From Sphingobacterium sp. ML3W (GTDB lineage: Bacteria > Bacteroidota > Bacteroidia > Sphingobacteriales > Sphingobacteriaceae): DNA of 64,000 nucleotides. Under the pieces are notes generated by a model, which worked only from the letters and a program-made list of their open reading frames with translations, had not been told where the DNA came from and did no database searches. How positions within the stretch are numbered: the first letter of the stretch is position 1; each line of letters begins with the position of its first letter. The stretch lies in the NCBI RefSeq assembly GCF_000747525.1, contig NZ_CP009278.1:372001-436000 (forward strand), read 5' to 3'. This document shows, one piece after another, positions 1 through 8,700 of this stretch. The translations under genes were made by a program, and so were the position numbers.

Positions 1-321
1 AGGCCATTCAATGAAACAATAATTCCCCGAGTAGAAATAATCTTCATAACCAAAATCGTAAGCTTCTTCTTCTTCTTTTATCCTGTAAAAATCGAAATGG
101 AAGATTGTACCTTGAGCCGAATGATATTCATTTACGATAGAAAATGTGGGACTAGAGGTGTTGTCTTCCACCTGTAAGGCTTCGCAAAGGGCTTTAATAA
201 AGGTGGTTTTTCCTGCACCCATATTTCCATAAAAAAGAAAAACACGATCATCAGGAAAGGATTTTAAAATTAATTCTGCAGCATGACCTAATTCCGATAG
301 TTGATTGACTTCGATTACCAT
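1..321 (-). CDS. tsaE: tRNA threonylcarbamoyladenosine biosynthesis ATPase TsaE (3' end outside window)
   Basis: The ATG lies at 319-321 on the minus strand and the frame stays open to base 1, so the C-terminus is cut by the window edge. The translation carries a P-loop GNMGAGKTT about 33 residues in, followed by a conserved SSPTFSIVNEY stretch and an HFDFYR motif, which together are diagnostic of TsaE. TsaE is the small ATPase that helps TsaB/TsaD place threonylcarbamoyl on A37 of ANN-decoding tRNAs in the cytosol. It lies 13 bp downstream of porX on the same strand, so the two are probably co-transcribed. The normal length is about 140 residues; about 107 are visible. Confidence 0.9.
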   Translation of the reverse strand, partial: MVIEVNQLSELGHAAELILKSFPDDRVFLFYGNMGAGKTTFIKALCEALQVEDNTSSPTFSIVNEYHSAQGTIFHFDFYRIKEEEEAYDFGYEDYFYSGNYCFIEWP

Positions 322-334
322 GCTGCAAAATTAC

Positions 335-1888
335 TTATTTGGAAGTATAAGTAGCGAAAGGAATGATCATTTCTTCCAATGAAATGCCTCCGTGTTGGAA
401 AGTTTCATTAAAATAATTGACAAATTGATTGTAATTATTAGGGTATACAAAATAAGAGTCTTCTTTGGCAAATACAAAACAAGAGCTCATATGAAGCTTA
501 GGAAGTTGTGCATCATGTGGGTTTTTAATTAAAAAAACGTCCTTTTCTATGAAATTTAAGTTTTTGCCTTGTTTATAGCGTAGGTTGGTATTCGTATTTC
601 GATCCCCAACGATTTTACTCGGTTTTTTCACTTTGATGGTACCGTGGTCAGTCGTTATAATGACCTTTACGTTGCGTTGTGAAAGCCATTTTAAAGCTTC
701 GAACAATGGAGAGTGCTCAAACCATGAAAGCGTCAAAGAGCGGTATGCCGCTTCGTTATTTGCCAATTCACGAATCATCGCCATATCTGTCCTTGCATGC
801 GAAAGCATATCTACGAAGTTGTAAACAAGTACGTTTAGGTTGTTTTGCATGAGATTACTCAGGTTGTCAACAACATCTTTACCTTGATCCAAAGTCAATA
901 CTTTTGTATAGGAATGCTTAATGGGCTTACGGTAGACACGATTAATCTGGTCTTCTAAAAATTTATCCTCATATAAGTTTTTACCACCTTCGTCCTCATC
1001 GTTCTGCCACATTTTAGGAAATCTTTTTTCCATTTCTAAAGGTGTTAATCCACTAAAAATGGCGTTACGAGCATATTGTGTGGCAGTAGGCAAGATACTG
1101 TAATAGGTGTCTTCTTCCTCTAATCTAAAATAATCGGTAATAACTTCGTTGATTACTTTCCACTGGTCGTAACGCAGATTGTCTATTAAAAAGAAAAATG
1201 TAGGTCTATCCTCCGTTAATTGGGTGAATACTTTTTTCTTAAATAACTGATGTGATAAAATCGGAGACTGATCTGGATTTTTCATCCAGTTCAAGTAATT
1301 ACGTTCGATAAATTTCGAGAATTGAACATTAGCTTCCGATTTTTGCGTGGTCAAGATTTCGTGCATTCCTGCATCTTCAAGCTTCTCGAGCGAAAGTTCC
1401 CAATAGATTAGTTTTTTATAAGCTTCGGTCCATTGTTTATAGCTTAAATCATCATTCAGTACCATACCTAGATTTCTAAAATCCTGTTGGTAGGCCATTG
1501 ATGTTTTTTCATTGACAAGCCTTCTGTTTTCCGTTAGCTTTTTAATCGTCAATAGAATTTGCTTAGGATTGACAGGTTTTATCAGGTAGTCGTCTATTTT
1601 AGAGCCAATGGCATCTTCCATGACATGCTCCTCCTCATTTTTAGTCACCAGTACGGTCGGAACTGTGGGGTTTATGGATTTTAATATGGCCAATGTTTCT
1701 AGACCTGTTAATCCAGGCATATTTTCATCTAAAAAAACGAGATCAAAAAGACCTTCTTTGAAAGCATCTACCGCATCATTACCATTATTTACTGTTTTGA
1801 CCTTATAGCCTCTCTCCTCTAATAAAAGGATATGAGGTTTTAAGAAATCAATCTCATCATCTGCCCAAAGTATATGTGTTTTTTGCAT
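335..1888 (-). CDS. porX: PorX: response regulator with PglZ/alkaline-phosphatase-type effector domain
   Basis: 517 residues. Residues 1-120 form a CheY-like receiver: acidic pair D10-D11, phosphoacceptor D54 in LVFLDENMPG, and the conserved lysine in YLIKPVNP. A helical linker follows, then a PglZ-type metallo-phosphatase domain with FLIDNLRYDQW, a LPTATQYAR segment holding the likely Thr nucleophile, TTDHGT and a C-terminal FQHGG. This architecture is PorX, the cytoplasmic regulator that works with the PorY kinase to control type IX secretion genes in Bacteroidota; in studied species it also has phosphodiesterase/phosphatase activity on oligonucleotides. All catalytic motifs look intact. 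No porY or structural T9SS gene is in this window. It is followed by tsaE, an arrangement I recall from other Bacteroidota. Confidence 0.9.
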   Translation of the reverse strand: MQKTHILWADDEIDFLKPHILLLEERGYKVKTVNNGNDAVDAFKEGLFDLVFLDENMPGLTGLETLAILKSINPTVPTVLVTKNEEEHVMEDAIGSKIDDYLIKPVNPKQILLTIKKLTENRRLVNEKTSMAYQQDFRNLGMVLNDDLSYKQWTEAYKKLIYWELSLEKLEDAGMHEILTTQKSEANVQFSKFIERNYLNWMKNPDQSPILSHQLFKKKVFTQLTEDRPTFFFLIDNLRYDQWKVINEVITDYFRLEEEDTYYSILPTATQYARNAIFSGLTPLEMEKRFPKMWQNDEDEGGKNLYEDKFLEDQINRVYRKPIKHSYTKVLTLDQGKDVVDNLSNLMQNNLNVLVYNFVDMLSHARTDMAMIRELANNEAAYRSLTLSWFEHSPLFEALKWLSQRNVKVIITTDHGTIKVKKPSKIVGDRNTNTNLRYKQGKNLNFIEKDVFLIKNPHDAQLPKLHMSSCFVFAKEDSYFVYPNNYNQFVNYFNETFQHGGISLEEMIIPFATYTSK

Positions 1889-2183
1889 GTTGTTCTATTT
1901 GCTATAATCAAAATTGATCGTATCCCAATTGTTTTATCTTTCAGGGAGTTGGTGGGATAGTCAGTTGTTATTTTGATTTATTTTCGTAATATATACGAAC
2001 TTAAATAAAAAAGGGACTCCACCTATTATTTTTAACACTTGTTAACGACTTAAACTAATTATATTTGTGGTAATATTTAACATCTACAAGAGGAAAATAA
2101 GTAGACTCAGCTATTCATTATATCAAGAACAATGGTATTGAATTATTGTTTCGCAGTATTAACAGCAGTAATACATTCAAAAT

Positions 2184-3434
2184 TTGAATAAGAAAAAAAT
2201 AATAAATGACCCTGTCTATGGATTCGTTTCCATTCCATCGGGCTTAATTTTTGACCTTATACAGCATCCTTACTTTCAACGATTACGGTACATCAAGCAA
2301 GTGAGTATGACGCATTTGGTTTATCCAGGAGCATTGCATACACGTTTTCAGCATGCGATCGGAGCTATGCATCTCATGTCTCTCGCTATCGTTACCTTGA
2401 AAGCTAAAGGTGTCGCAATTAGTGAAGAGGAAGAAGAGGCCGCATTGGCCGCGATATTGTTACACGATATTGGGCATGGACCATTTTCACATTCTTTGGA
2501 ACATACGATTATTGATGGTGTTTCTCACGAACTACTATCGTCTTTATTAATGGATCGTATCAATAAGGATTTCGAAGGAAAATTGGATTTGGCGATTATC
2601 ATGTTCAATAATAAATATCAACGTAATTTTTTCCATCAGTTGGTTTCTAGTCAACTGGATACCGATCGAATGGATTACCTCTGTAGAGATAGTTTCTTTA
2701 CAGGAGTTTCGGAAGGGGTTATCTCTTTTGACCGTATTATTGCCATGCTCTTCGTTGTTGATGATGAACTTGTTGTTGAACAAAAGGGAATCTATTCGGT
2801 CGAAAAGTTTCTGATAGCTAGGAGATTAATGTATTGGCAAGTATACCTGCATAAGACAGTGGTAGGAGCAGAGCAACTATTAATCAAAATATTGCAACGG
2901 GCAAAGCAGCTATCTAATAGTGGTGTGTCTATGTTTGCAACACCAGCTTTCAGTTGGTTTTTAACCCAAAAGATTGATAAAAGTAATTTTTTGGCCGATG
3001 AGTCACATCTAGACTGGTTTACACGTTTAGATGATACTGATATTATGTCGGCAATCAAAACTTGGGTACAGCATGAAGATAAGATACTGCGCGTCATGTG
3101 CCAAAAGTTGATGAGCCGGGAGTTGTATCGTACCGTCATGAGTAATGAGCCTTTTTCAGAAGAATTGATGGCTGAAGTTTACCGTCGAGTAAGAAGTCAT
3201 TTTCATGCGAGCGATGATGAATTGCAATATTATGTCTTTACGCAAGCCATTCATAATAGTGCATATGACATTCACCAGGATACCATTAAGATATTGATGA
3301 AGACTGGGGAGATCAGCGATATCGCTGAAGCTTCAGATTTGTCAAACTTGGAGGCTTTGGCAAAAAAAGTACAGAAGTTCACGCTTTGTTATCCGAAAGA
3401 GCTGGGATATATATCAATTCCAGTTAAAATATAA
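2184..3434 (+). CDS. HD-domain phosphohydrolase
   Basis: 416 residues starting at a TTG codon; translation begins MNKKKIINDPVYGFVSIP, the usual N-terminus of this family. HD motif residues are visible: H of TRFQHAIG, the HD pair in LLHDIGHGPFSHSLEH, and a later D in SQLDTDRMDYL. The family is SAMHD1/dGTPase-like, with metal-dependent phosphohydrolase activity on nucleotides, but the substrate of the Bacteroidota members is not known to me. It lies 33 bp upstream of lpxD, although an intact -7 box sits just before lpxD, so it need not be part of that operon. Confidence 0.85.
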   Translation: MNKKKIINDPVYGFVSIPSGLIFDLIQHPYFQRLRYIKQVSMTHLVYPGALHTRFQHAIGAMHLMSLAIVTLKAKGVAISEEEEEAALAAILLHDIGHGPFSHSLEHTIIDGVSHELLSSLLMDRINKDFEGKLDLAIIMFNNKYQRNFFHQLVSSQLDTDRMDYLCRDSFFTGVSEGVISFDRIIAMLFVVDDELVVEQKGIYSVEKFLIARRLMYWQVYLHKTVVGAEQLLIKILQRAKQLSNSGVSMFATPAFSWFLTQKIDKSNFLADESHLDWFTRLDDTDIMSAIKTWVQHEDKILRVMCQKLMSRELYRTVMSNEPFSEELMAEVYRRVRSHFHASDDELQYYVFTQAIHNSAYDIHQDTIKILMKTGEISDIAEASDLSNLEALAKKVQKFTLCYPKELGYISIPVKI

Positions 3435-3455
3435 TTAAAATATAATAAAAAAACA

Positions 3456-3463
3456 TAGCTTTG
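3456..3463 (+). promoter_or_regulatory. -7 box of the lpxD promoter
   Basis: TAGCTTTG fits the Bacteroidota -7 consensus TAnnTTTG and ends 4 nt before the lpxD ATG at 3468, so the transcript would be leaderless or nearly so. No clear -33 TTG is seen at the expected distance. Confidence 0.55.
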
Positions 3464-3467
3464 TAGC

Positions 3468-4511
3468 ATGCAATTTACTGCTCAACAAATAGCATCCTTA
3501 TTAAATGGATCAATAGAGGGGAATCCTGATGTAGAAGTTTCAAATTTAGCGAAAATAGAAGAAGCTTCTTTAGGGGATCTTTCGTTTCTATCGAATCCTA
3601 AATATGAGCAATTTCTATATGAGACAAATGCCTCTATAGTAATCGTTAATGAAGATCAACAAATTTTATCGGCTCCTAAATCAACATTAACGTTGATTCG
3701 TGTAAAAAATGCCTATAGTGCGTTTTCTACATTATTGAATATCTATAATGAAGTTCGTTTAGACCGAAAAGGTCGAGAAGAGCCTTCGTATATACACGAT
3801 AGTACCGAAATAGGGGAAGAAGGCTATATTGGCGCTTTTGCTTATATCGGTAAGGGAGGAAAGATTGGTAAAAATGTGAAAATTTACCCGCAAGTTTATG
3901 TTGGAGATAATGTCATCATAGGTGATAATACAACCTTATTCCCTGGAGTTAAAATTTACCAAGATTGTATCTTAGGTCGTAATGTAACTATTCACTCGGG
4001 AACCGTTGTTGGTTCTGATGGATTTGGTTTTGCTCCGCAGGAGGATGGCACCTATACTAAGGTACCTCAAATTGGAAATGTAGTTATCGAAGATGATATC
4101 GAAATAGGGGCAAATACGGTCATTGATCGCGCAACTATGGGCTCTACAATATTGCGTAAAGGTGCCAAATTGGATAACTTAATCCAAATAGCACATAATG
4201 TCGAACTAGGTAAAAACACCGTAATTGCAGCTCAGACGGGTGTGTCTGGTAGCAGTAAGATAGGAGAAAATGTTATTCTAGGTGGACAGGTAGGCGTAGT
4301 AGGTCATATTACTATTGCAGACGGAAGTCAGATACAAGCACAGTCTGGAATAAATAGGTCGATAACCGAAGAAAATAAAAAATGGGCTGGTAGTCCTGTT
4401 TTGGGTTATCAATCAAATATGAGATCGCATGTTATTTATGCAAAATTGCCAGATTTGGAAAAACGCATAAGAGAATTAGAGCGATTGTTAAAGGAAAATT
4501 TGAAATCTTAA
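3468..4511 (+). CDS. lpxD: UDP-3-O-(3-hydroxyacyl)glucosamine N-acyltransferase LpxD
   Basis: 347 residues. The N-terminal uridine-binding domain (about 1-100) is followed by a left-handed beta helix of hexapeptide repeats (about 105-310), with the catalytic His in LIQIAHNVELG and the SDGFGFAP loop typical of LpxD, and a C-terminal helix (LEKRIRELERLLKE). It adds the second 3-hydroxyacyl chain to UDP-3-O-acylglucosamine in lipid A synthesis at the inner face of the inner membrane. It is first in a tight block with lpxC/fabZ and lpxA, the standard Bacteroidota order. Confidence 0.96.
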   Translation: MQFTAQQIASLLNGSIEGNPDVEVSNLAKIEEASLGDLSFLSNPKYEQFLYETNASIVIVNEDQQILSAPKSTLTLIRVKNAYSAFSTLLNIYNEVRLDRKGREEPSYIHDSTEIGEEGYIGAFAYIGKGGKIGKNVKIYPQVYVGDNVIIGDNTTLFPGVKIYQDCILGRNVTIHSGTVVGSDGFGFAPQEDGTYTKVPQIGNVVIEDDIEIGANTVIDRATMGSTILRKGAKLDNLIQIAHNVELGKNTVIAAQTGVSGSSKIGENVILGGQVGVVGHITIADGSQIQAQSGINRSITEENKKWAGSPVLGYQSNMRSHVIYAKLPDLEKRIRELERLLKENLKS

Positions 4512-4551
4512 AAGAACCTTATGGTCGTTTTTGATTAAATATATGTTAGAA

Positions 4552-5946
4552 ATGAATGTAAAACAAAGAACCATCAAGCAAGATGTGGTCATATCTGGAG
4601 TCGGTTTACATACAGGTAAAACTGTTTCGATGACAATAAAACAAGCTCCTGAAAATCATTGGTATAAGTTTAAAAGAATAGATTTAGAAGGTCAACCAGA
4701 GGTATTGGTTGATGCTGATAATGTTACAGATACATCAAGAGGTACTACGATTTCGCAAAATGGCGCAAGTGTAAGCACCATCGAACATTTGATGGCAGCT
4801 TTAGTCGGTTTACAGATAGATAACGTATTAATAGAGATTGATGGACCAGAAGTTCCTATCTTAGATGGTAGTTCTGCGATATTTATAGAAAAATTTGAAG
4901 CTGCAGGTTACGAAGAGTTAGATGCTGATCGTGATTATTATGAAATACCTAGTAATATTCATCATATAGAAGAAGACCGTAAAGTAGAAATCATGGCAAT
5001 GCCGTTAGATGGTTATCGCTTAACGTGTATGATTGATTTTAACTCTCCTGTGTTAGGAAGCCAGCATGCTGCCATCAATACAATTGAAGATTTCTCCAAA
5101 GAGATTTCATCGTCACGAACATTCTGCTTTTTACATGAGTTGGAAATGTTGGTGGATAACGGTCTGATTAAAGGAGGCGATTTAAGCAATGCAATCGTAA
5201 TCGTTGATAAAGAGACTTCACCTGAAGAGCTGAAGAAATTATCACATTTATTCAACCGCGATGATGTTACTGTTGCAAAAGAAGGTATCTTGAGCAATAT
5301 TCAGTTACGTCATCAAAATGAGCCTGCCCGTCATAAATTATTAGACATGGTCGGCGATTTAGCATTAGTAGGCAGACCATTGAAAGGTCATGTTATGGCA
5401 GCACGCCCCGGACATGCGGCAAACGTTGCTTTTGCGAAAAAAATTAAAGAACAAATACGGAAAGATAAGAATACAAAAAAGATAAAGGTATACGATCCTA
5501 ATATGACTCCTGTGTATGACACGGTGCAGATTATGAAGATTTTGCCTCATCGTCAACCGATGTTAATGGTTGATAAGATTTTGGAGTTAACCGAAAATCA
5601 CGTAGTAGGCTTGAAAAATGTGACAATGAATGAAGATTTATTCATGGGACATTTTCCTGGTGCTCCGATATTTCCAGGTGTTTTGCAAATTGAAGCAATG
5701 GCGCAAACGGGTGGTATTTTAGTGTTGAATACTGTACCGGACCCTGAAAATTGGTTAACTTTATTTTTAAAAATAGAAAATGCACGCTTTAAGGTGCAAG
5801 TTAGTCCAGGTGATACGATTATTTTTAGATGTGATTTGACGGAACCTATCCGTAGAGGCATAGCAAAAATGAAAGGTGTTGCCATGGTAGGTGAAAAAGT
5901 TGTTTGCGAAGCTGAGTTAATGGCTCAGATCGTGAAAGTAAAATAA
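4552..5946 (+). CDS. lpxC/fabZ: Bifunctional UDP-3-O-acyl-GlcNAc deacetylase / 3-hydroxyacyl-ACP dehydratase
   Basis: 464 residues from the ATG at 4552 (MNVKQRTIKQDVV), which I prefer over TTG 4531 or ATG 4543 because family members begin close to the KQRTI segment. Residues 1 to about 310 are LpxC, the zinc deacetylase that commits the cell to lipid A synthesis: STIEHLMAAL gives a zinc His, and RHKLLDMVGDLALVG gives the second His and the Asp. Residues from about 320 to the end are FabZ: LPHRQPMLMVD, the catalytic His in GHFPGAPIFPG and the acidic residue in QIEAMAQTGG. FabZ dehydrates 3-hydroxyacyl-ACP for fatty acid elongation. Joining the two puts the branch point between lipid A and phospholipid acyl chains in one chain; the fusion is common in Bacteroidota. 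Confidence 0.95.
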   Translation: MNVKQRTIKQDVVISGVGLHTGKTVSMTIKQAPENHWYKFKRIDLEGQPEVLVDADNVTDTSRGTTISQNGASVSTIEHLMAALVGLQIDNVLIEIDGPEVPILDGSSAIFIEKFEAAGYEELDADRDYYEIPSNIHHIEEDRKVEIMAMPLDGYRLTCMIDFNSPVLGSQHAAINTIEDFSKEISSSRTFCFLHELEMLVDNGLIKGGDLSNAIVIVDKETSPEELKKLSHLFNRDDVTVAKEGILSNIQLRHQNEPARHKLLDMVGDLALVGRPLKGHVMAARPGHAANVAFAKKIKEQIRKDKNTKKIKVYDPNMTPVYDTVQIMKILPHRQPMLMVDKILELTENHVVGLKNVTMNEDLFMGHFPGAPIFPGVLQIEAMAQTGGILVLNTVPDPENWLTLFLKIENARFKVQVSPGDTIIFRCDLTEPIRRGIAKMKGVAMVGEKVVCEAELMAQIVKVK

Positions 5947-5954
5947 TAGGAGAA

Positions 5955-6743
5955 ATGATACAGCCGTTAGCTTATATTCATCCAGAAGCAAAAATTGCTC
6001 AAAATGTTGTTATAGAGCCATTTGCTACGATTCATAAAGATGTAGTAATTGGAGAAGGAACGTGGATCGGTTCCAATGTAACAATTATGGATGGGGCACG
6101 TATTGGGAAAAATTGTAAAATTTATCCAGGAGCAGTGATTTCAGGTGAACCTCAAGATTTGAAGTTTGACGGAGAGATTACAACTGCAGAAATTGGGGAT
6201 AATACGACAATTCGCGAATGCGTTACAATCAATAGAGGTACAAAAGATAAATTTCGTACCGTAATAGGGAAGCATTGCTTGATACAAGCATATAGCCATA
6301 TTGCGCATGACTGTACAATAGGAGACTATTGTATATTTTCCAATAGCAGTACATTAGCTGGACATATCACCGTTGGTGATTATGTTGTTTTGGCAGGAAT
6401 GGTCGCTGTTCATCAATTTTGTACTATCGGATCGCATGCATTTGTGACAGGTGGTACACTCGTGAGAAAAGATGTCCCTCCGTTTATCAAAGCAGCTCGT
6501 GAGCCTATTTCTTATGCAGGAATAAACTCTGTTGGCTTAAGAAGAAGAGGATTCACAGAAGAGCAAATTGCGGAAATACAGAATATTTATCGTGTACTGT
6601 TTATTCAAAACAGGAATTTAACAAAAGCAGCAGCTATTATCGAAGCTGAATTTCAGGCTACTGAAATTCGTGATGAGATTTTAGGTTTTATCCGTAATTC
6701 AAACCGTGGGGTTATTAAAGGATTCAATCAAAGAGCTGTTTAA
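5955..6743 (+). CDS. lpxA: Acyl-ACP--UDP-N-acetylglucosamine O-acyltransferase LpxA
   Basis: 262 residues, 8 nt after lpxC/fabZ. Hexapeptide-repeat beta helix with the catalytic His in QAYSHIAHDCTIGD and the LpxA hallmark GEPQDLKF near residue 70, followed by a helical C-terminus (RRGFTEEQIAEIQNIYR). It transfers the first 3-hydroxyacyl chain to UDP-GlcNAc, the first lipid A step. Length matches E. coli LpxA (262). Confidence 0.96.
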   Translation: MIQPLAYIHPEAKIAQNVVIEPFATIHKDVVIGEGTWIGSNVTIMDGARIGKNCKIYPGAVISGEPQDLKFDGEITTAEIGDNTTIRECVTINRGTKDKFRTVIGKHCLIQAYSHIAHDCTIGDYCIFSNSSTLAGHITVGDYVVLAGMVAVHQFCTIGSHAFVTGGTLVRKDVPPFIKAAREPISYAGINSVGLRRRGFTEEQIAEIQNIYRVLFIQNRNLTKAAAIIEAEFQATEIRDEILGFIRNSNRGVIKGFNQRAV

Positions 6744-6754
6744 TTAAAAGTAGT

Positions 6755-7378
6755 TTGAAAGTTACTTTAACAGATGTAGGTAGACGGTATAATCGGGAAT
6801 GGATTTTTAAGCATATTCATTATGAATTTGAATCCGGTCAGTCATATGCCATACTCGGACCTAATGGTTCAGGTAAATCAACCTTGTTAAAGGTGCTTTC
6901 TGGAAGCTTAAGTCCATCTGCAGGGACTATTCTTTTCGAAGTGGATAATAAAGCAATAGCAGTAGAGGATATCTTTGGATTTCTGTCTTTAGCTACGCCT
7001 TATGTTGAGTTAATCGAGGAATTTACATTGCGAGAGCAAATACAGTTTCATTTTAAATTTAAGAATTATTTAGCGGGGTTTACGGAGCGTGAGGTCGTCC
7101 AGTTATTGGGTTTGGAAAAAGCGATAGACAAAGAGTTGAAGTATTTTTCCTCCGGAATGAAGCAACGTGTCAAACTGGCTTTGGCCTGTTGTAGTGATTC
7201 CCTTCTTGTTTTATTGGATGAACCAACCAGTAATTTGGATGCAGTAGGAGAGGAGTGGTATTTGGAATTGATCAATAAAACAAAACATGAAAATCGATTG
7301 TTTATCATTTGTTCAAACCAAGAAAAGGAGTATCATTTTTGCGACCATAAATTATCTATTTCGGATTTCAAAAGCTGA
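6755..7378 (+). CDS. ABC transporter ATP-binding protein
   Basis: 207 residues from a TTG start 11 nt after lpxA. Walker A is GPNGSGKST, the signature is YFSSGMKQRVKLA, and Walker B is LLVLLDEPTSNLD. It is a stand-alone nucleotide-binding domain, shorter than most ABC importer ATPases and without a membrane partner in the window. Its place between lpxA and efp is a conserved arrangement as far as I recall. The position suggests an envelope role, but the sequence does not show a substrate. Confidence 0.88.
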   Translation: MKVTLTDVGRRYNREWIFKHIHYEFESGQSYAILGPNGSGKSTLLKVLSGSLSPSAGTILFEVDNKAIAVEDIFGFLSLATPYVELIEEFTLREQIQFHFKFKNYLAGFTEREVVQLLGLEKAIDKELKYFSSGMKQRVKLALACCSDSLLVLLDEPTSNLDAVGEEWYLELINKTKHENRLFIICSNQEKEYHFCDHKLSISDFKS

Positions 7379-7413
7379 TAATTATTAGATTTTTATAAAA
7401 AGATTAGATTTAG

Positions 7414-7421
7414 TAGTTTTG
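7414..7421 (+). promoter_or_regulatory. -7 box of the efp promoter
   Basis: TAGTTTTG matches TAnnTTTG and lies 32 nt before the efp ATG, leaving a short A-rich leader. It suggests efp has its own promoter in addition to read-through from the lpx block. Confidence 0.5.
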
Positions 7422-7453
7422 TAACTCAGAAAATAATCATAAAAGTTTAAATC

Positions 7454-8014
7454 ATGGCAAAAGCATCAGACGTTAAGTCAGGAAATGTTTTAAGATTCAA
7501 TGGTGAATTAGTAGCTGTTGAGGAATATATACATCGTACACCAGGTAATTTACGTGCTTTCTATCAAGCGAGAATGCGTAATGTCAAAACTGGTAAATTA
7601 GTAGAATACCGTTTTCGTGTTGACGAAAGTGTTGAAATTGCTCGTGTTGAGACAAACGATTATCAATATTTATATGAAGAGGGAGAATTCTTTGTAGTCA
7701 TGGATAACACGACATACGATCAGTTCAATATCCCTAAGTTTTTGTTTGGAAATTCGGCACGATTCTTGAAAGAGGGTATGAACGTGATTGTAGCTTTCGA
7801 AAGTGAGGAAGCAATCATGGCACACGCTCCGAAGAATGTGGAATTAGAAATCACATATACGGAGCCAGCAGTAAAAGGAGATACATCAACAAATGCATTG
7901 AAAAATGCGACAGTAGAAACTGGTGTTGAAGTGAAAGTACCTCTTTTTATCAATCAAGGTGATAAAATTAAAATTGATACGCAAACAGGTGAATACGTCG
8001 AGCGTGTCAAATAA
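7454..8014 (+). CDS. efp: Translation elongation factor P
   Basis: 186 residues, the normal EF-P length, with the KOW-like N-domain, the central OB fold and the C-terminal signature VPLFINQGDKIKIDTQTGEY. EF-P enters the ribosomal E site and rescues stalling at polyproline. The loop that reaches the peptidyl-transferase centre reads TPGNLRAF; aligned to E. coli PGKGQAF, the modified Lys34 position is Asn32 here. The lysine (beta-lysyl), arginine (rhamnosyl) and 5-aminopentanol routes therefore cannot apply at this residue. A terminator follows directly. Confidence 0.96.
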   Translation: MAKASDVKSGNVLRFNGELVAVEEYIHRTPGNLRAFYQARMRNVKTGKLVEYRFRVDESVEIARVETNDYQYLYEEGEFFVVMDNTTYDQFNIPKFLFGNSARFLKEGMNVIVAFESEEAIMAHAPKNVELEITYTEPAVKGDTSTNALKNATVETGVEVKVPLFINQGDKIKIDTQTGEYVERVK

Positions 8015-8043
8015 TATAAAGATTTAGGTTTAGGTTGATTATT

Positions 8044-8082
8044 CGGTCTTGTTAGCACCCAGCTGCAAGGCCGTTTTTTTTT
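8044..8082 (+). terminator. efp terminator
   Basis: Stem CGGTCTTG/CAAGGCCG (one G.U pair) at 8044-8051 and 8066-8073, followed by nine T. Classic Rho-independent terminator. Confidence 0.8.
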
Positions 8083-8085
8083 ACT

Positions 8086-8658
8086 ATGATGACTAAAACT
8101 GAACTGCGAAAGCACTATCGAGATCTTAGATCAAACTTGTCTGAAACAGATGAGGCAGCATTGAATTTGGCTCTGTTGAATCAACTCAAGAGTTTAGAAT
8201 GGCAGCATGTGAAATTTTGTCATGTTTTTTTGCCAATTTCCAAATATCATGAACCTAATACGTTTTTGTTGATTTCTTATCTCCAAGAACAATATCCCCA
8301 TATTCAGCTTGTCGTTTCAAGATCGGACTTAGCTTCAAATGTCATGAGTCATTATCACTATAGTGATACGGTAACTTTAGTGCATAATAAATGGGGGATA
8401 CTTGAACCAACAGATGGCATTTCTGTAAATGAAAAAAGTATTGATATGGTACTCGTCCCATTGCTCATATCGGATATTTTCGGACACCGAGTTGGATATG
8501 GAAAAGGTTATTATGATCGATTTTTAGCACTTTGTAGACCGGATGTTCAAAAGGTAGGGTTATCGTTTTTCGAGCCTATAGGATTGATTGAAGATATTGA
8601 TGTACATGATATTCCTTTAGATATTTGTGTGACACCAACCGCTGTATATCATTATTAA
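8086..8658 (+). CDS. 5-formyltetrahydrofolate cyclo-ligase
   Basis: 190 residues. N-terminal K-x-x-L-R-K-x-Y-R-x-x-R basic motif (TKTELRKHYRDLR) and the diagnostic C-terminal GHRVGYGKGYYDRFL, with the ATP-binding glycines. It converts 5-formyl-THF to 5,10-methenyl-THF using ATP, returning stored formyl folate to the one-carbon pool. Two possible ATG codons are adjacent (8086 and 8089). A strong bidirectional terminator separates it from the convergent next gene. Confidence 0.92.
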   Translation: MMTKTELRKHYRDLRSNLSETDEAALNLALLNQLKSLEWQHVKFCHVFLPISKYHEPNTFLLISYLQEQYPHIQLVVSRSDLASNVMSHYHYSDTVTLVHNKWGILEPTDGISVNEKSIDMVLVPLLISDIFGHRVGYGKGYYDRFLALCRPDVQKVGLSFFEPIGLIEDIDVHDIPLDICVTPTAVYHY

Positions 8659-8700
8659 AATAAGACAGGAGCTAAATAACGAGCTCCTGTCTTATTTTAA
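8655..8700. terminator. Bidirectional terminator
   Basis: A perfect 19-bp inverted repeat (8655-8673 and 8682-8700) with an 8-nt loop, A-rich on the left and T-rich on the right. It overlaps the stop codon of the cyclo-ligase and abuts the stop of the convergent HAD fusion, so it serves both. Confidence 0.85.
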
